Shown here: positions 44,455 to 52,802 of the stretch, in pieces
Layout of the letters: every line of letters starts with the position of its first letter
Position numbering within the stretch: position 1 is the first letter of the stretch
Assembly: GCA_964611435.1 (NCBI GenBank)
Contig: CAZSXT010000001.1
Span: 344,143-408,142, forward strand
Length of the DNA stretch: 64,000 bases
DNA from: JAYPHU01 sp964611435
GTDB taxonomy: Bacteria; Pseudomonadota; Alphaproteobacteria; Rhodospirillales; UBA2165
Direction of reading: 5' to 3'
Made by a program: the position numbers and the translations under genes
Notes under the pieces: generated by a model
What the model saw: the letters and a program-made list of their open reading frames with translations, nothing else
Database searches by the model: none
Told to the model about the DNA's origin: nothing

Positions 44455-45618
44455 ATGCCTGTTTACAACGAAATCAAAGCGCTTCACCGCGAAATGACGG
44501 AGTGGCGGCATGACATTCATGCCCATCCGGAAACCGCTTTCGAAGAAACCAGGACGTCGGATTTTGTCGCCGAAAAGCTCAGATCTTTCGGGATTGAGGT
44601 CGATCAAGGTATGGCCAAGACCGGGGTTATTGGGACCCTGACAACCGGTGACGGGCCCGCCATTGGCCTCCGCGCCGATATGGACGCGCTTGATATGGAG
44701 GAGCAGACCAATCTGCCTTATGCGTCCAAAGTGCCGGGTAAGATGCACGCCTGCGGCCATGACGGACACACGACTATGCTACTGGGCGCGGCCAAGTATT
44801 TGGCCGACACTAAAAAGTTCAACGGCACCGTGCACTTCGTTTTTCAACCTGCCGAGGAAATGGCGGGCGGCGGGCGGGTCATGGTGGAGGAGGGGCTGTT
44901 CGACAAATTCCCCATGGATACGATCTTCGGCATGCACAATTGGCCCAACATGCCAGCCGGGAAAATGTGCGTCCGCGCCGGGCCGTCCATGGCGTCCGCC
45001 GCATCGTTCTCGATTGTGGTACGCGGTAAAGGCAGTCACGCCGCCGCGCCCCATCAGGGGGTCGATCCGATCATGGTGGGCGCGGAAATTGTTACCGCCC
45101 TGCAGACTATTTCCAGCCGGATTACCAACCCGATTGAGGGCGTGGTGGTCAGCGTTACACAATTCCACGCCGGCGACGCCATGAACGTGATTGCCGACGA
45201 GGCGGTTCTCAAAGGCACGGCCCGGTCTTTCGCGGAAAACTCCGAAACGATTTTGGAGCCGTTGATCAAGCGGATCGCCGAGAATACCGCCGCTGCCCAT
45301 GGCGCGACGGCAGAGCTCACCTATGAGCATCTTTACCCGGTGCTGATCAATGCCGACGCGGAGAGCGAGTTGGCGCTGTCCGTCGCCGAGGAAATCGTCG
45401 GCAGTGACGACATCTATCCGGAATACCCGCCCAGCATGGCGTCGGAGGATTTCTCCTTTATGCTGAATGAGCGCCCAGGCTGTTTCATGCGACTTGGTGG
45501 TGGCTTCTCGGACAAGGAAACCCATCCGCTCCACAGCACCAAGTTTGTGTTCAATGACCACGTTTTGCCCATCGGCGCAAGCTATTGGGCCAAGCTGGTG
45601 GAAACCGTTCTGAAATAG
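44455..45618 (+). CDS. M20-family amidohydrolase (hippurate hydrolase/IAA-amino acid hydrolase type)
   Basis: A 387-residue metallohydrolase. Metal-site and catalytic features are GLRADMDALDMEE, HACGHDGHTTMLLGAAKYL and FVFQPAEEMAGGGRVM, then MHNWPNMPAGKM, and the second metal half MASEDFSFML. Enzymes of this family remove N-acyl groups from amino acids; the specific substrate is not readable. Transcribed alone; 173 bases separate it from the divergent nadA. Confidence 0.93.
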   Translation: MPVYNEIKALHREMTEWRHDIHAHPETAFEETRTSDFVAEKLRSFGIEVDQGMAKTGVIGTLTTGDGPAIGLRADMDALDMEEQTNLPYASKVPGKMHACGHDGHTTMLLGAAKYLADTKKFNGTVHFVFQPAEEMAGGGRVMVEEGLFDKFPMDTIFGMHNWPNMPAGKMCVRAGPSMASAASFSIVVRGKGSHAAAPHQGVDPIMVGAEIVTALQTISSRITNPIEGVVVSVTQFHAGDAMNVIADEAVLKGTARSFAENSETILEPLIKRIAENTAAAHGATAELTYEHLYPVLINADAESELALSVAEEIVGSDDIYPEYPPSMASEDFSFMLNERPGCFMRLGGGFSDKETHPLHSTKFVFNDHVLPIGASYWAKLVETVLK

Positions 45619-46043
45619 GCTTCGACGCAGCCTCCCAGCCGAATCTAATCCGGGTTTTGTCTGACACGGAGTCCAAATGGTCGGCGGCAAGCGGCATAAA
45701 TCCGCCGCAAATTGCGCATTAAGGTTTTGTTCATCTTCCCGACTGAATCATAAATCCGTCCGGAATAGGACCAAAGACGTGATTAGCAGCTCTTGGTGAG
45801 AAGAAACCTCACATAAAAATAACGGTGTAAGTGGCATGACGGCGTGAATCGAATGGACCTGCGCATGTCCGGTGGACTTCGAACCAGTTTTTGAACTTGT
45901 CGGAAATTCTGCCAATCGTCTGAAACCAGAAGGTTCCGGACTACGATAAGTTCAGTCTCCGGTGCGGCTGCGATCCTTGCAATGGGATTGCGGCCGTACC
46001 TTTTCAAGAAAATCGAGAATGGATGGGGTGGCGTTGCCGGCGG
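45619..46043. other. 425-base stretch without a supported gene
   Basis: I see no clear gene here. A minus-strand frame at 45783-46007 (74 codons, TTG start, no ribosome-binding site) and a 40-codon plus-strand frame near 45676 show no recognisable features. The stretch lies between the 3' ends of the M20 hydrolase gene and the pseudo-receiver gene, so it may simply be the transcript tails of both. Confidence 0.5.
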
Positions 46044-46874
46044 TTAGGTGTCCGCTCCGTCATCGACGGATTCATCGTCCATCGTCATTAAGTTATTGAA
46101 GAGTTCCAAGGTCTCTTCAATATCGAAGGGCTTGGGAATCACGGCATCGGCGGCCATGGCGATGGCGGCCTCATCTTTCTCGTCTTCGGACATGCCGACA
46201 AAGTCTGCGGAACAGGCGATGATTCGTACATTTTCTTTGCGTTTTTTCAGTTCGTCGATCGTATCCTGCAGGGGTTTGGGGTGTCCTGGAAAATCCGGGT
46301 CTTCCCTGTCCTCCGGATGAATTTTGGGCCGTTTGAACTTTGTCTCGGTGACGATGATGTGCCATCCGATTTCCTTATATCCCAAAAATACATCTCTCAG
46401 ATCAGTTTGAATGACGTTGTAGCCTCCTTCGAGGAGCGGCTCGGAAATGGAGGAGACAAACTCTTTATCCTGACTGACCATCATAACGTTAAGGGGGCGT
46501 TTCTTTTCTTCCCGGGCGGCATCCTTTTCCGCCTGTTTGATGGCCTGACGGCGCTTGGCCGTGAGCGTGCGCTGACGGCCTTCTTCCTTGGCAAAGCGGC
46601 TTTTCTTTTGACGGATTTTCTCAATCCGGATCAATCGAACGCGGCGGCGCTCTTTTTCCTCGGCCCATTCCACCCTGCGCAGCCAGAGGTGAAAGGCGAC
46701 ATAAAGCAAAATTGCGGGGGCAAAGGTAATCGCATACTTTTTACCCCAATAATTGAATGAATCCCGGCCGGCCGCGCGCAGAATGGCGGACTTGCAGTCG
46801 AAACGTTTTTTGAATGAGCCCTTGCAGTCGGCCAACTGCTTTTGGATCTGCTGCTCCCGAGTTGCTGGCGACAC
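46044..46874 (-). CDS. Membrane-anchored coiled-coil protein with a pseudo-receiver domain
   Basis: A 276-residue frame starting at a GTG (46874). A short periplasmic segment (LADCKGSFKKRFDCKSAIL), one membrane segment (YAITFAPAILLYVAFHLWL), a basic coiled coil at about 70-125, and a receiver-like domain at about 130-262. In the receiver, the usual acidic pocket reads VMMVSQDKEF and the phospho-acceptor strand reads HIIVTETKF; the conserved lysine is kept in VIPKPFD. Phosphorylation is therefore doubtful. The true N-terminus appears to be in another frame (46741-46980), suggesting a frameshift near 46850-46875 that removed the first membrane segment. Confidence 0.72.
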   Translation of the reverse strand: MSPATREQQIQKQLADCKGSFKKRFDCKSAILRAAGRDSFNYWGKKYAITFAPAILLYVAFHLWLRRVEWAEEKERRRVRLIRIEKIRQKKSRFAKEEGRQRTLTAKRRQAIKQAEKDAAREEKKRPLNVMMVSQDKEFVSSISEPLLEGGYNVIQTDLRDVFLGYKEIGWHIIVTETKFKRPKIHPEDREDPDFPGHPKPLQDTIDELKKRKENVRIIACSADFVGMSEDEKDEAAIAMAADAVIPKPFDIEETLELFNNLMTMDDESVDDGADT

Positions 46875-46980
46875 TGGTCACACCGACGTCATTAAATTCG
46901 GTCCAGCCGACAATACCCATCCACAGGACACCAACGCCTGCGGAGCCCCAGCGGATAATTCTTTTCGTCCTAGGCTTCAT
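46741..46980 (-). pseudogene. Out-of-frame N-terminal fragment of the pseudo-receiver gene
   Basis: This frame starts at ATG 46980 with MKPRTKRIIRWGSAGVG and a membrane segment ending VGWTEFNDVG, then runs into apparently non-coding sequence after VASNS. Skipping one base near 46860 joins it to REQQIQKQLADCK in the frame of the 46044-46874 gene and gives a two-membrane-segment protein with a periplasmic loop. The frameshift could be a sequencing error or a real mutation. Confidence 0.55.
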
Positions 46981-47004
46981 CTTTTACCAAACGCACACGT
47001 ACAC

Positions 47005-47031
47005 GAACTACAATATATCAATATTTTCAGA
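47005..47031 (+). promoter_or_regulatory. Possible sigma-E-like promoter of the Do protease gene
   Basis: GAACTA, 16 bases, then TCAGA, compared with GAACTT-N16-TCTGA for E. coli sigma-E, 157 bases before the chosen start of the protease gene. Do proteases are classic envelope-stress genes, but alphaproteobacterial ECF promoters differ, so this match may be chance. Confidence 0.2.
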
Positions 47032-47187
47032 CACTTGTACAACTCCAAACAGGATAGCTGTCTAAACCTTACCAAAAGGTAATTTTTCAGCAACGTCCGT
47101 GTAAGGTTATCCCTCCTATATCTGGTGACCAAATTCAGCCACACAAGTCTGTGGTTTAACACGAAACCAGAAAGAATGGAGATGGCA

Positions 47188-48720
47188 ATGAGCACTCAAA
47201 AGTTCAATTCCAAGGGTGGTAAATCCAATAAGATTGTGATTGCCGCCGTTACCGCCGCCCTTCTGGGCACCGCTGGCGTCTTTGCCGGTCTCGACAGCTT
47301 GAAAGCGAGTACGGCGCTGACCAAAACACCGGTCGCGGCCGTACAAACACAACCCACTATTCAACTGCCGGTAAATATCGCCGACGTGGTCGAGCGCGTT
47401 AGCCCGGCGGTAGTGTCTATAATGGTTACTCATAAAGCCGCTCCACAAATGAGCGGCATGGCCGGAAACCCATTCGAAGAGTTTTTCGAGAAGTTCTTCG
47501 ACGAGGACGCTATGCGTCAATTCCGCCAAGGCCGGCCAAACCCCGGGTTTAGGCACGATGATGCGCCCAGGGGGCAGGGCATCGGTTCGGGCTTTATCAT
47601 CGACAAGACCGGCTTGGTGGTGACCAACAACCACGTTATTGACAATGCCGAGGAGATTCAGATTCAGCTTGATGACGGCCGCAAGGTTGATGCCAAGCTC
47701 GTCGGCGCCGATCCCAAGACCGATTTGGCGTTGCTGAAAATCCAAGCTGACGAGGAATTCACCGCTGTCACCTTTGGCGACTCGGCGTCCATGCGGGTCG
47801 GTGACTGGGTGATAACGCTCGGCAATCCTTTCGGTATCGGCAAAACAGCCACGACCGGGATTGTCAGCGCCCGACATCGGAACATCGGGGCGGGTCCGTT
47901 CGACGACTTCCTGCAAATCGATGCGCCGATCAACAAAGGCAATTCAGGCGGCCCAGCGTTTAACGCCAACGGCGAAGTGATTGGGGTGAACACCGCGATC
48001 TTCTCGCCGTCCGGTGGCAACGTTGGCATTGGTTTCGCCATTCCGTCCAACCAGGCCCGCCAGATCATCGCGCAGTTGAAGGACGGCGGCGTGGTAGAAC
48101 GCGGCTGGCTGGGGGTCCATATCCAGCAGGTGAGCCCTGAAATCGCTGAGAGCCTTGGACTGGAAAAAGCCAGAGGTGCGCTTGTCTCCAAAGTGGCCCA
48201 GGACAGTCCGGCCGAAAGGGCCGGTCTGAAGCGCGGTGATGTCATCCTGGAAGTGGATGACGCCGATATTAAGGCGCTGCGCGATTTGCCCCGGATCATC
48301 GCAGGGATCAAAGCCGGCACCTCATCCGAAATCACGGTCTGGCGGGATCGCGATGAGGTCGAACTCGACGTTAAGATCGGCGCACAGCCTAAAACCGACA
48401 AGGTTGCCGAGGCTATCGAGCGTGGTGTGCAAGGCATGCAGCTGGCCGAACTTGACGACCAGACCCGGGCCGTTGTCGGTGTCGATCAGAGCTTCGGCGG
48501 CGTGGTGATCACCGGAATCGAACGCGGGACGAGCGCCGCTAAAACTGGTCTCCGCCGGGGCGACGTGATCGTTGCCGTCGGCAATACATCCGTGAACACC
48601 CCGGACGAGGTCGCGAAACTGGTGAACAGCGCCAAGAGCAACGACCGTAAGGCCGTCTTGATGCTGATCTTGCGCCAGGGCAACGAGCGCTTTGTCGCGC
48701 TCCCGCTGAAGAACGCTTAA
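47188..48720 (+). CDS. Do-family (DegP/DegQ-like) periplasmic serine protease
   Basis: A 510-residue envelope-quality-control protease and chaperone. Three ATGs lie close together (47176, 47182, 47188); GGAG at 47178-47181 is at best spacing for the last. The N-terminal hydrophobic segment IVIAAVTAALLGTAGVFAG directs export. The catalytic triad is His in VVTNNHVIDNA, Asp in KTDLALLK and Ser in NKGNSGGPAFN. Two PDZ domains follow (about 290-380 and 400-500), with ERGWLGVHIQQVS and the second ending in a GFGG-like VVVGVDQSFGG segment. A terminator follows. Response regulator and kinase genes come next. Confidence 0.95.
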   Translation: MSTQKFNSKGGKSNKIVIAAVTAALLGTAGVFAGLDSLKASTALTKTPVAAVQTQPTIQLPVNIADVVERVSPAVVSIMVTHKAAPQMSGMAGNPFEEFFEKFFDEDAMRQFRQGRPNPGFRHDDAPRGQGIGSGFIIDKTGLVVTNNHVIDNAEEIQIQLDDGRKVDAKLVGADPKTDLALLKIQADEEFTAVTFGDSASMRVGDWVITLGNPFGIGKTATTGIVSARHRNIGAGPFDDFLQIDAPINKGNSGGPAFNANGEVIGVNTAIFSPSGGNVGIGFAIPSNQARQIIAQLKDGGVVERGWLGVHIQQVSPEIAESLGLEKARGALVSKVAQDSPAERAGLKRGDVILEVDDADIKALRDLPRIIAGIKAGTSSEITVWRDRDEVELDVKIGAQPKTDKVAEAIERGVQGMQLAELDDQTRAVVGVDQSFGGVVITGIERGTSAAKTGLRRGDVIVAVGNTSVNTPDEVAKLVNSAKSNDRKAVLMLILRQGNERFVALPLKNA

Positions 48721-48739
48721 GAAATCAATGCCTGAACGG

Positions 48740-48782
48740 CGGCGTCCCGGCGCCCATTGCGGGCCGGGGCGCCGTTTTCTTT
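48740..48782 (+). terminator. Rho-independent terminator after the protease gene
   Basis: A 12-base-pair GC-rich stem (48740-48751 with 48763-48774, one G-U pair), an 11-base loop and the tail TTTTCTTT. It lies 20 bases after the stop, in an ideal position. Confidence 0.88.
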
Positions 48783-48840
48783 GGGCAATTGGCGATAAAA
48801 GATGAATGAGCTATATCAGGCAGGAAATCGGAATTTTCTC

Positions 48841-49518
48841 ATGCGTGTATTGGTTATTGAAGATGATCGGGAAGCCGCCGCCTATATGGTCAAGGGCCTG
48901 GGCGAGAGCGGCCATGTTGCTGATCACGCCGCGGACGGGCTGGACGGGTTGGCGATGGCCAGGGACGGCGGCTACGACGTGCTGATCGTGGATCGAATGT
49001 TGCCGCAAATGGATGGGCTTGCGGTGGTCGCAACCTTGCGGGCCGAGGGAATCGAGGTCCCAATCCTGTTTCTGAGCGCGCTCGGGGATGTGGACGATCG
49101 GGTTAAGGGCTTGCGGGCCGGCGGCGACGATTATCTCACCAAGCCCTATGCCTTTACCGAACTCCTGGCGCGGATTGAGGCTTTGGTGCGGCGCGCCAGC
49201 CCGTCCGAGGCCGATACGATATTTCAGGTGGGCGACCTTACTATCGACCGGCTGAAGCGTCAGGTGTTTCGAGATGGCCAGGAGATTCAACTTCAGCCTC
49301 GGGAATACCGCCTGTTGGAGTATCTCGCCCGCCATGCCGGCCAGATTGTGACCCGGACCATGCTGTTGGAAAATGTCTGGGACTATCACTTCGATCCGCA
49401 AACCAATGTGATCGACGTCCACATTTCCCGGCTCAGGGCGAAGATCGACAAAGACTTCGATAAGCCGCTGCTGCAGACGGTGCGGGGCGCCGGGTATAGT
49501 CTTCGCGATGCCGATTAG
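48841..49518 (+). CDS. OmpR-family response regulator
   Basis: A 225-residue regulator, started at ATG 48841 because MRVLVIEDDREAAA is the usual N-terminus; the frame extends to 48802. Receiver: acidic VIEDDRE, phospho-acceptor Asp in VLIVDRMLPQMDG, and Lys in YLTKPYAFTELLAR. Winged-helix DNA-binding domain: LQPREYRLLEYLARHAG and VIDVHISRLRAKID. Its gene overlaps the kinase gene by 11 bases, so they form a pair. Placement after the Do protease suggests envelope-stress or metal sensing, but this is inference. Confidence 0.95.
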   Translation: MRVLVIEDDREAAAYMVKGLGESGHVADHAADGLDGLAMARDGGYDVLIVDRMLPQMDGLAVVATLRAEGIEVPILFLSALGDVDDRVKGLRAGGDDYLTKPYAFTELLARIEALVRRASPSEADTIFQVGDLTIDRLKRQVFRDGQEIQLQPREYRLLEYLARHAGQIVTRTMLLENVWDYHFDPQTNVIDVHISRLRAKIDKDFDKPLLQTVRGAGYSLRDAD

Positions 49519-50890
49519 CCGCCGATTGCTCCGCACCACGACCTTCCGGATGGCGCTGGTCTATCTGGTGCTGTTCGGTCTGTCCGTCGCGGTGCTTCTG
49601 GGGTTCGTCTATTGGTCGACATCGAATATCAGCACCACGCAAACCGATGAGACCATCGATGCGGAAATCACAGGTTTTGCCGAACGCTACCGGCTGACCG
49701 GCCTGCAGGGGGTTGCCGCCATCGTCCGGGAGCGCAGCCAAAATCAGCGCCAAAGCCTTTATCTACTCGCGGACATCCAGCGCCGGCCGATCGCCGGCAA
49801 TCTGACCGCCTGGCCGGAGGTGCCGACAGAGGAGGGAGGCTGGCTGGAATTTACTTACTCCCGGTCCGTTGGCGGCAAGGAGGAAATCCACGCCGCTCGC
49901 GCCCGCCATTTGGAACTGCAGGGCGGATTTCAGCTTTTGGTGGGTCGCGATATTCACGAACGTCTGCGGATCGAAAAGATCATGCAGAACACGCTTGTCT
50001 GGGCGGTCATTTTGACCTTGGGCTTGGGGCTTGGCGGCGGCATTTTAATGAGCCGGAATATGCTGCGCCGGATTGAGACCATCAACCGGACCAGCCGGGA
50101 AATCATTGCCGGCGACCTACAGAGGCGGATTCCGCTGACCGGCGCCGATGACGAGCTGGACCGGTTGGCAAGAAATCTCAATGACATGCTGGAGAAAATT
50201 GAGAACTCCGTGACGGCTATGCGCCAGGTCACCGACAGTATCGCCCATGATCTGCGGAGCCCGCTCAACAGGCTTAGGAGCCGGCTTGAAGTTACCTTGA
50301 TGTCGGATCAGTCGGTGGACGGCTACAAGGAATCCCTGAGCCAAACCATCGAAGAGGTGGAGAGATTGTTGGAGACCTTCAACAACCTCTTGGAAATCGC
50401 AAAGGCGGAAGCAGCAGGACCCATGGGCGAGATGGAGTCGGTGGATCTGAGCGAGCTGGCGGCCGACATGGTGGAACTCTATCAGCCGGTGGGCGAAGAC
50501 AAGTCCATTACCGTTTCCCACGAGGCCGACGAAGAGATCATAATCAAGGGCAGCCGACAGCTTTTAAGCCAGGCGCTGGCCAATCTTCTCGACAATGCGC
50601 TCAACTACACGCCGGCCGGCGGTAGTATCAACGTGTTGGTGCGCCGGACCGGGGAGGGGCCGGAACTGATCGTTGCCGATAGTGGTCCCGGCATTCCGGC
50701 CGACAAGCGGGAAGAGGTGCTGCGGCGGTTTGTCCGGCTCGAGGAAAGCCGCAACCGGCCCGGCAGCGGGTTAGGGCTCAGCCTGGTGAAGGCCGTCGCA
50801 CAGCAGCACGGCGCAGCGTTGGTCCTGGATGATAATCTGCCGGGGCTCCGTGTATCCCTCTGCTTTTCAGACCCCGCTACACACGTATAA
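49508..50890 (+). CDS. Sensor histidine kinase
   Basis: A 460-residue kinase. Two membrane segments (LVYLVLFGLSVAVLLGFVYW and VWAVILTLGLGLGGGILM) enclose a periplasmic sensor of about 130 residues. A HAMP domain follows, then the phospho-acceptor helix TDSIAHDLRSPLNRLRSRLEV, the N box NLLDNALNYTP, and G boxes VADSGPGIPAD and GSGLGLSLVKAVA. It would phosphorylate the regulator encoded just upstream. Confidence 0.95.
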   Translation: MPISRRLLRTTTFRMALVYLVLFGLSVAVLLGFVYWSTSNISTTQTDETIDAEITGFAERYRLTGLQGVAAIVRERSQNQRQSLYLLADIQRRPIAGNLTAWPEVPTEEGGWLEFTYSRSVGGKEEIHAARARHLELQGGFQLLVGRDIHERLRIEKIMQNTLVWAVILTLGLGLGGGILMSRNMLRRIETINRTSREIIAGDLQRRIPLTGADDELDRLARNLNDMLEKIENSVTAMRQVTDSIAHDLRSPLNRLRSRLEVTLMSDQSVDGYKESLSQTIEEVERLLETFNNLLEIAKAEAAGPMGEMESVDLSELAADMVELYQPVGEDKSITVSHEADEEIIIKGSRQLLSQALANLLDNALNYTPAGGSINVLVRRTGEGPELIVADSGPGIPADKREEVLRRFVRLEESRNRPGSGLGLSLVKAVAQQHGAALVLDDNLPGLRVSLCFSDPATHV

Positions 50891-50897
50891 TCCGGGT

Positions 50898-51800
50898 ATG
50901 GCCGAAAAAATAAGATTCAATACGGAGTTCGAGGTCAGCTATGGCGCCGTCGAAACCGTGTCGCCGCTGATCCGCCGGGTTGTTGCGAAAAATCCGGGTC
51001 CGTTCACTTTCAAGGGCACCGGGACCTATATCCTGGGTCATGGCAATGTCGCCGTGATCGACGCCGGTCCCGACATGGTCGACCATGTGGATGCGATCCT
51101 CGCGGCGACCACGGGCGAGACAATTACTCATCAGCTGATCACCCATACGCATATTGATCATTCGCCGGCGTCCCGGCTTTTGAAGGATAGAACCGGGGCG
51201 GAAATTTACGGCTATGGCCCCCACGGGTCCGGCCGATACGAACAGGGCCAATCGGTAGAGGCGGGTGGCGACAAGGATTTCGTCGAAGATGTCTCGCTTC
51301 GCGATGGGGACGTGGTGGAGGGGGATGGCTGGTCTGTAGAGTGCCTCCACACGCCGGGACATACATCCAATCACCTGTGCTTCCACCTCCGGGAAGAGAA
51401 CGCCCTGTTTTCCGGCGATCATGTCATGGGCTGGTCGACCACGATAATTTCGCCGCCCGATGGCGAGATGTCGGAATATCTGAAGAGCTTGGAGCGTTTG
51501 TGCGAACGGGAGGAAGAAATTTACTACCCGACCCATGGTGCGCCCATCCAGCGCCCCCAGCGTTTTGTTCGTGGGTTGGTCGTCCATCGTCGGATGCGGG
51601 AAAACCAAATTGTGAATTGTCTGGAAAAGGGGATCTCCACTATCTCCGAGATGGTCAAGGTCATGTATGTGGGCCTGGATGAACGATTGATCCCAGCGGC
51701 CCAGCGGTCCGTGTTCGCCCATGTCATCGACATGACCGAGCGGGGTAAATTGAGTTGCGATGGCGAGATACGTTTGGACGGCGAATATGGGCTGAGCTAG
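50898..51800 (+). CDS. Metallo-beta-lactamase-fold hydrolase
   Basis: A 300-residue hydrolase from ATG 50898; the longer frame to 50829 would overlap the kinase gene. Metal ligands are in THTHIDHSPA (HxHxDH), CLHTPGHTSNHLCFH and FSGDHVMGW. The C-terminal stretch (KGISTISEMVKVMYVGLD) is a winged-helix-like helix typical of the LACTB2-type subgroup. The substrate is unknown; thioester, phosphodiester and lactone hydrolysis are all known in the fold. Confidence 0.9.
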   Translation: MAEKIRFNTEFEVSYGAVETVSPLIRRVVAKNPGPFTFKGTGTYILGHGNVAVIDAGPDMVDHVDAILAATTGETITHQLITHTHIDHSPASRLLKDRTGAEIYGYGPHGSGRYEQGQSVEAGGDKDFVEDVSLRDGDVVEGDGWSVECLHTPGHTSNHLCFHLREENALFSGDHVMGWSTTIISPPDGEMSEYLKSLERLCEREEEIYYPTHGAPIQRPQRFVRGLVVHRRMRENQIVNCLEKGISTISEMVKVMYVGLDERLIPAAQRSVFAHVIDMTERGKLSCDGEIRLDGEYGLS

Positions 51801-51814
51801 AGGATGATGAGCAC

Positions 51815-52306
51815 ATGAAAAAAGCAATTCTGATTTTATTCTTGGGCGGCATTCTCGGCGCCGGCGCCGGCTTCGCCCTCGGTATCTTCTTTTACCCCTA
51901 TATTTTCCTGGCGGATATCGTCGCGACGGAAGAAGTTTCCAATGCGGATCAACGGGAGCAGGTTGCAAAAGGCACCTTTGTCCATGCCAATCCGTCCGAT
52001 CCCGTGCACTGGGGCAAGGGCGGCGTGCGGGTGTTCAGAGACTTGGTTCATTTGGGCAAAGATTTCGAAGTCGGGCCCGGCCCCAAATACAAGGTGCTGC
52101 TATCCGATAAGGCGGATATCAAGAATTCAGACGATGTGAAGGCCAGCAACTTTGTCGATCTCGGTATGATCAAGGCCTTCAAGGGCAGCCAGAACTACGC
52201 CGTGCCCGCGAATGTCGATCCCACTCAATACAAAAGTGTGGTGATCTGGTGCGAAGCCTTCAGCGCGCTCATCTCGCCGGCGACGATGGCATTTGAAGGT
52301 CAATAA
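51815..52306 (+). CDS. Membrane-anchored DM13-domain protein
   Basis: A 163-residue protein from ATG 51815. The N-terminal hydrophobic segment (LILFLGGILGAGAGFALGIFF) holds it in the membrane or serves as a signal. The rest is a DM13 domain: GTFVHANPSDPVHWGKG, FVDLGMIKAFKGSQNY and VVIWCEAFSALISPA, with the conserved cysteine of this domain. DM13 domains are thought to take part in redox chemistry. Next to a metallo-beta-lactamase-fold hydrolase. Confidence 0.85.
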   Translation: MKKAILILFLGGILGAGAGFALGIFFYPYIFLADIVATEEVSNADQREQVAKGTFVHANPSDPVHWGKGGVRVFRDLVHLGKDFEVGPGPKYKVLLSDKADIKNSDDVKASNFVDLGMIKAFKGSQNYAVPANVDPTQYKSVVIWCEAFSALISPATMAFEGQ

Positions 52307-52314
52307 GCCCTGGC

Positions 52315-52674
52315 CTAGCCTCCGCCCGTGATAACGCTCAAGGCCTCGCGCGGATAAAAGATCACGTAACCGACCAGCAATCCGGCCTCAATCGCCACAA
52401 CATAGGCGATGATCTTGATGATCAAACGTGGGCCGTAGGCCATTTGCCGCAGCCGATCGCCTTTAGGGCCCCGGACCCAGAAAATTTCAAAATACCAGAA
52501 GAATGCGCCGACGATGATGCCCCGGACAGCGTAGGAAAAAATTCCGAACCCATCCATCTCCGTCCGGCCCATGGACTGCAGATAATAACCAAAGGCGACG
52601 CCAAGAAGACCGGCGCCGAGTGACAGCCGGACATACAGCCAGAATCTTGTTCTGTCGGGGTCAGTTTGCGTCAT
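52315..52674 (-). CDS. Hypothetical inner-membrane protein
   Basis: A 119-residue protein counted from ATG 52674 (a TTG start at 52701 would add nine). About three hydrophobic segments: LYVRLSLGAGLLGVAFGYYL, YAVRGIIVGAFFWYFEIFW and IIAYVVAIEAGLLVGYVIFY. The arrangement resembles the membrane part of some alphaproteobacterial nucleotide cyclases, without the cyclase domain. It is transcribed toward the DM13 gene and divergent from DUF3179. Confidence 0.65.
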   Translation of the reverse strand: MTQTDPDRTRFWLYVRLSLGAGLLGVAFGYYLQSMGRTEMDGFGIFSYAVRGIIVGAFFWYFEIFWVRGPKGDRLRQMAYGPRLIIKIIAYVVAIEAGLLVGYVIFYPREALSVITGGG

Positions 52675-52802
52675 TCCGAGGTAACTCAATAACTGATTCA
52701 ACGACCGCTATATTCCCCGGTGACGGCGCTACAAACAAGAGATCACCCGTTTGTGACACTGTGTGTTTTGCAATCCGGCCCGATTGGGCACACTTATTCA
52801 CT

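Noticed and set aside
45783..46007. 74-codon minus-strand frame
   Set aside because: TTG start without a ribosome-binding site, no hydrophobic segment, motif or repeat; probably chance.
46741..46980. Programmed ribosomal frameshift
   Set aside because: I see no slippery heptamer or downstream structure near 46860, so mutation or sequencing error is the simpler explanation.
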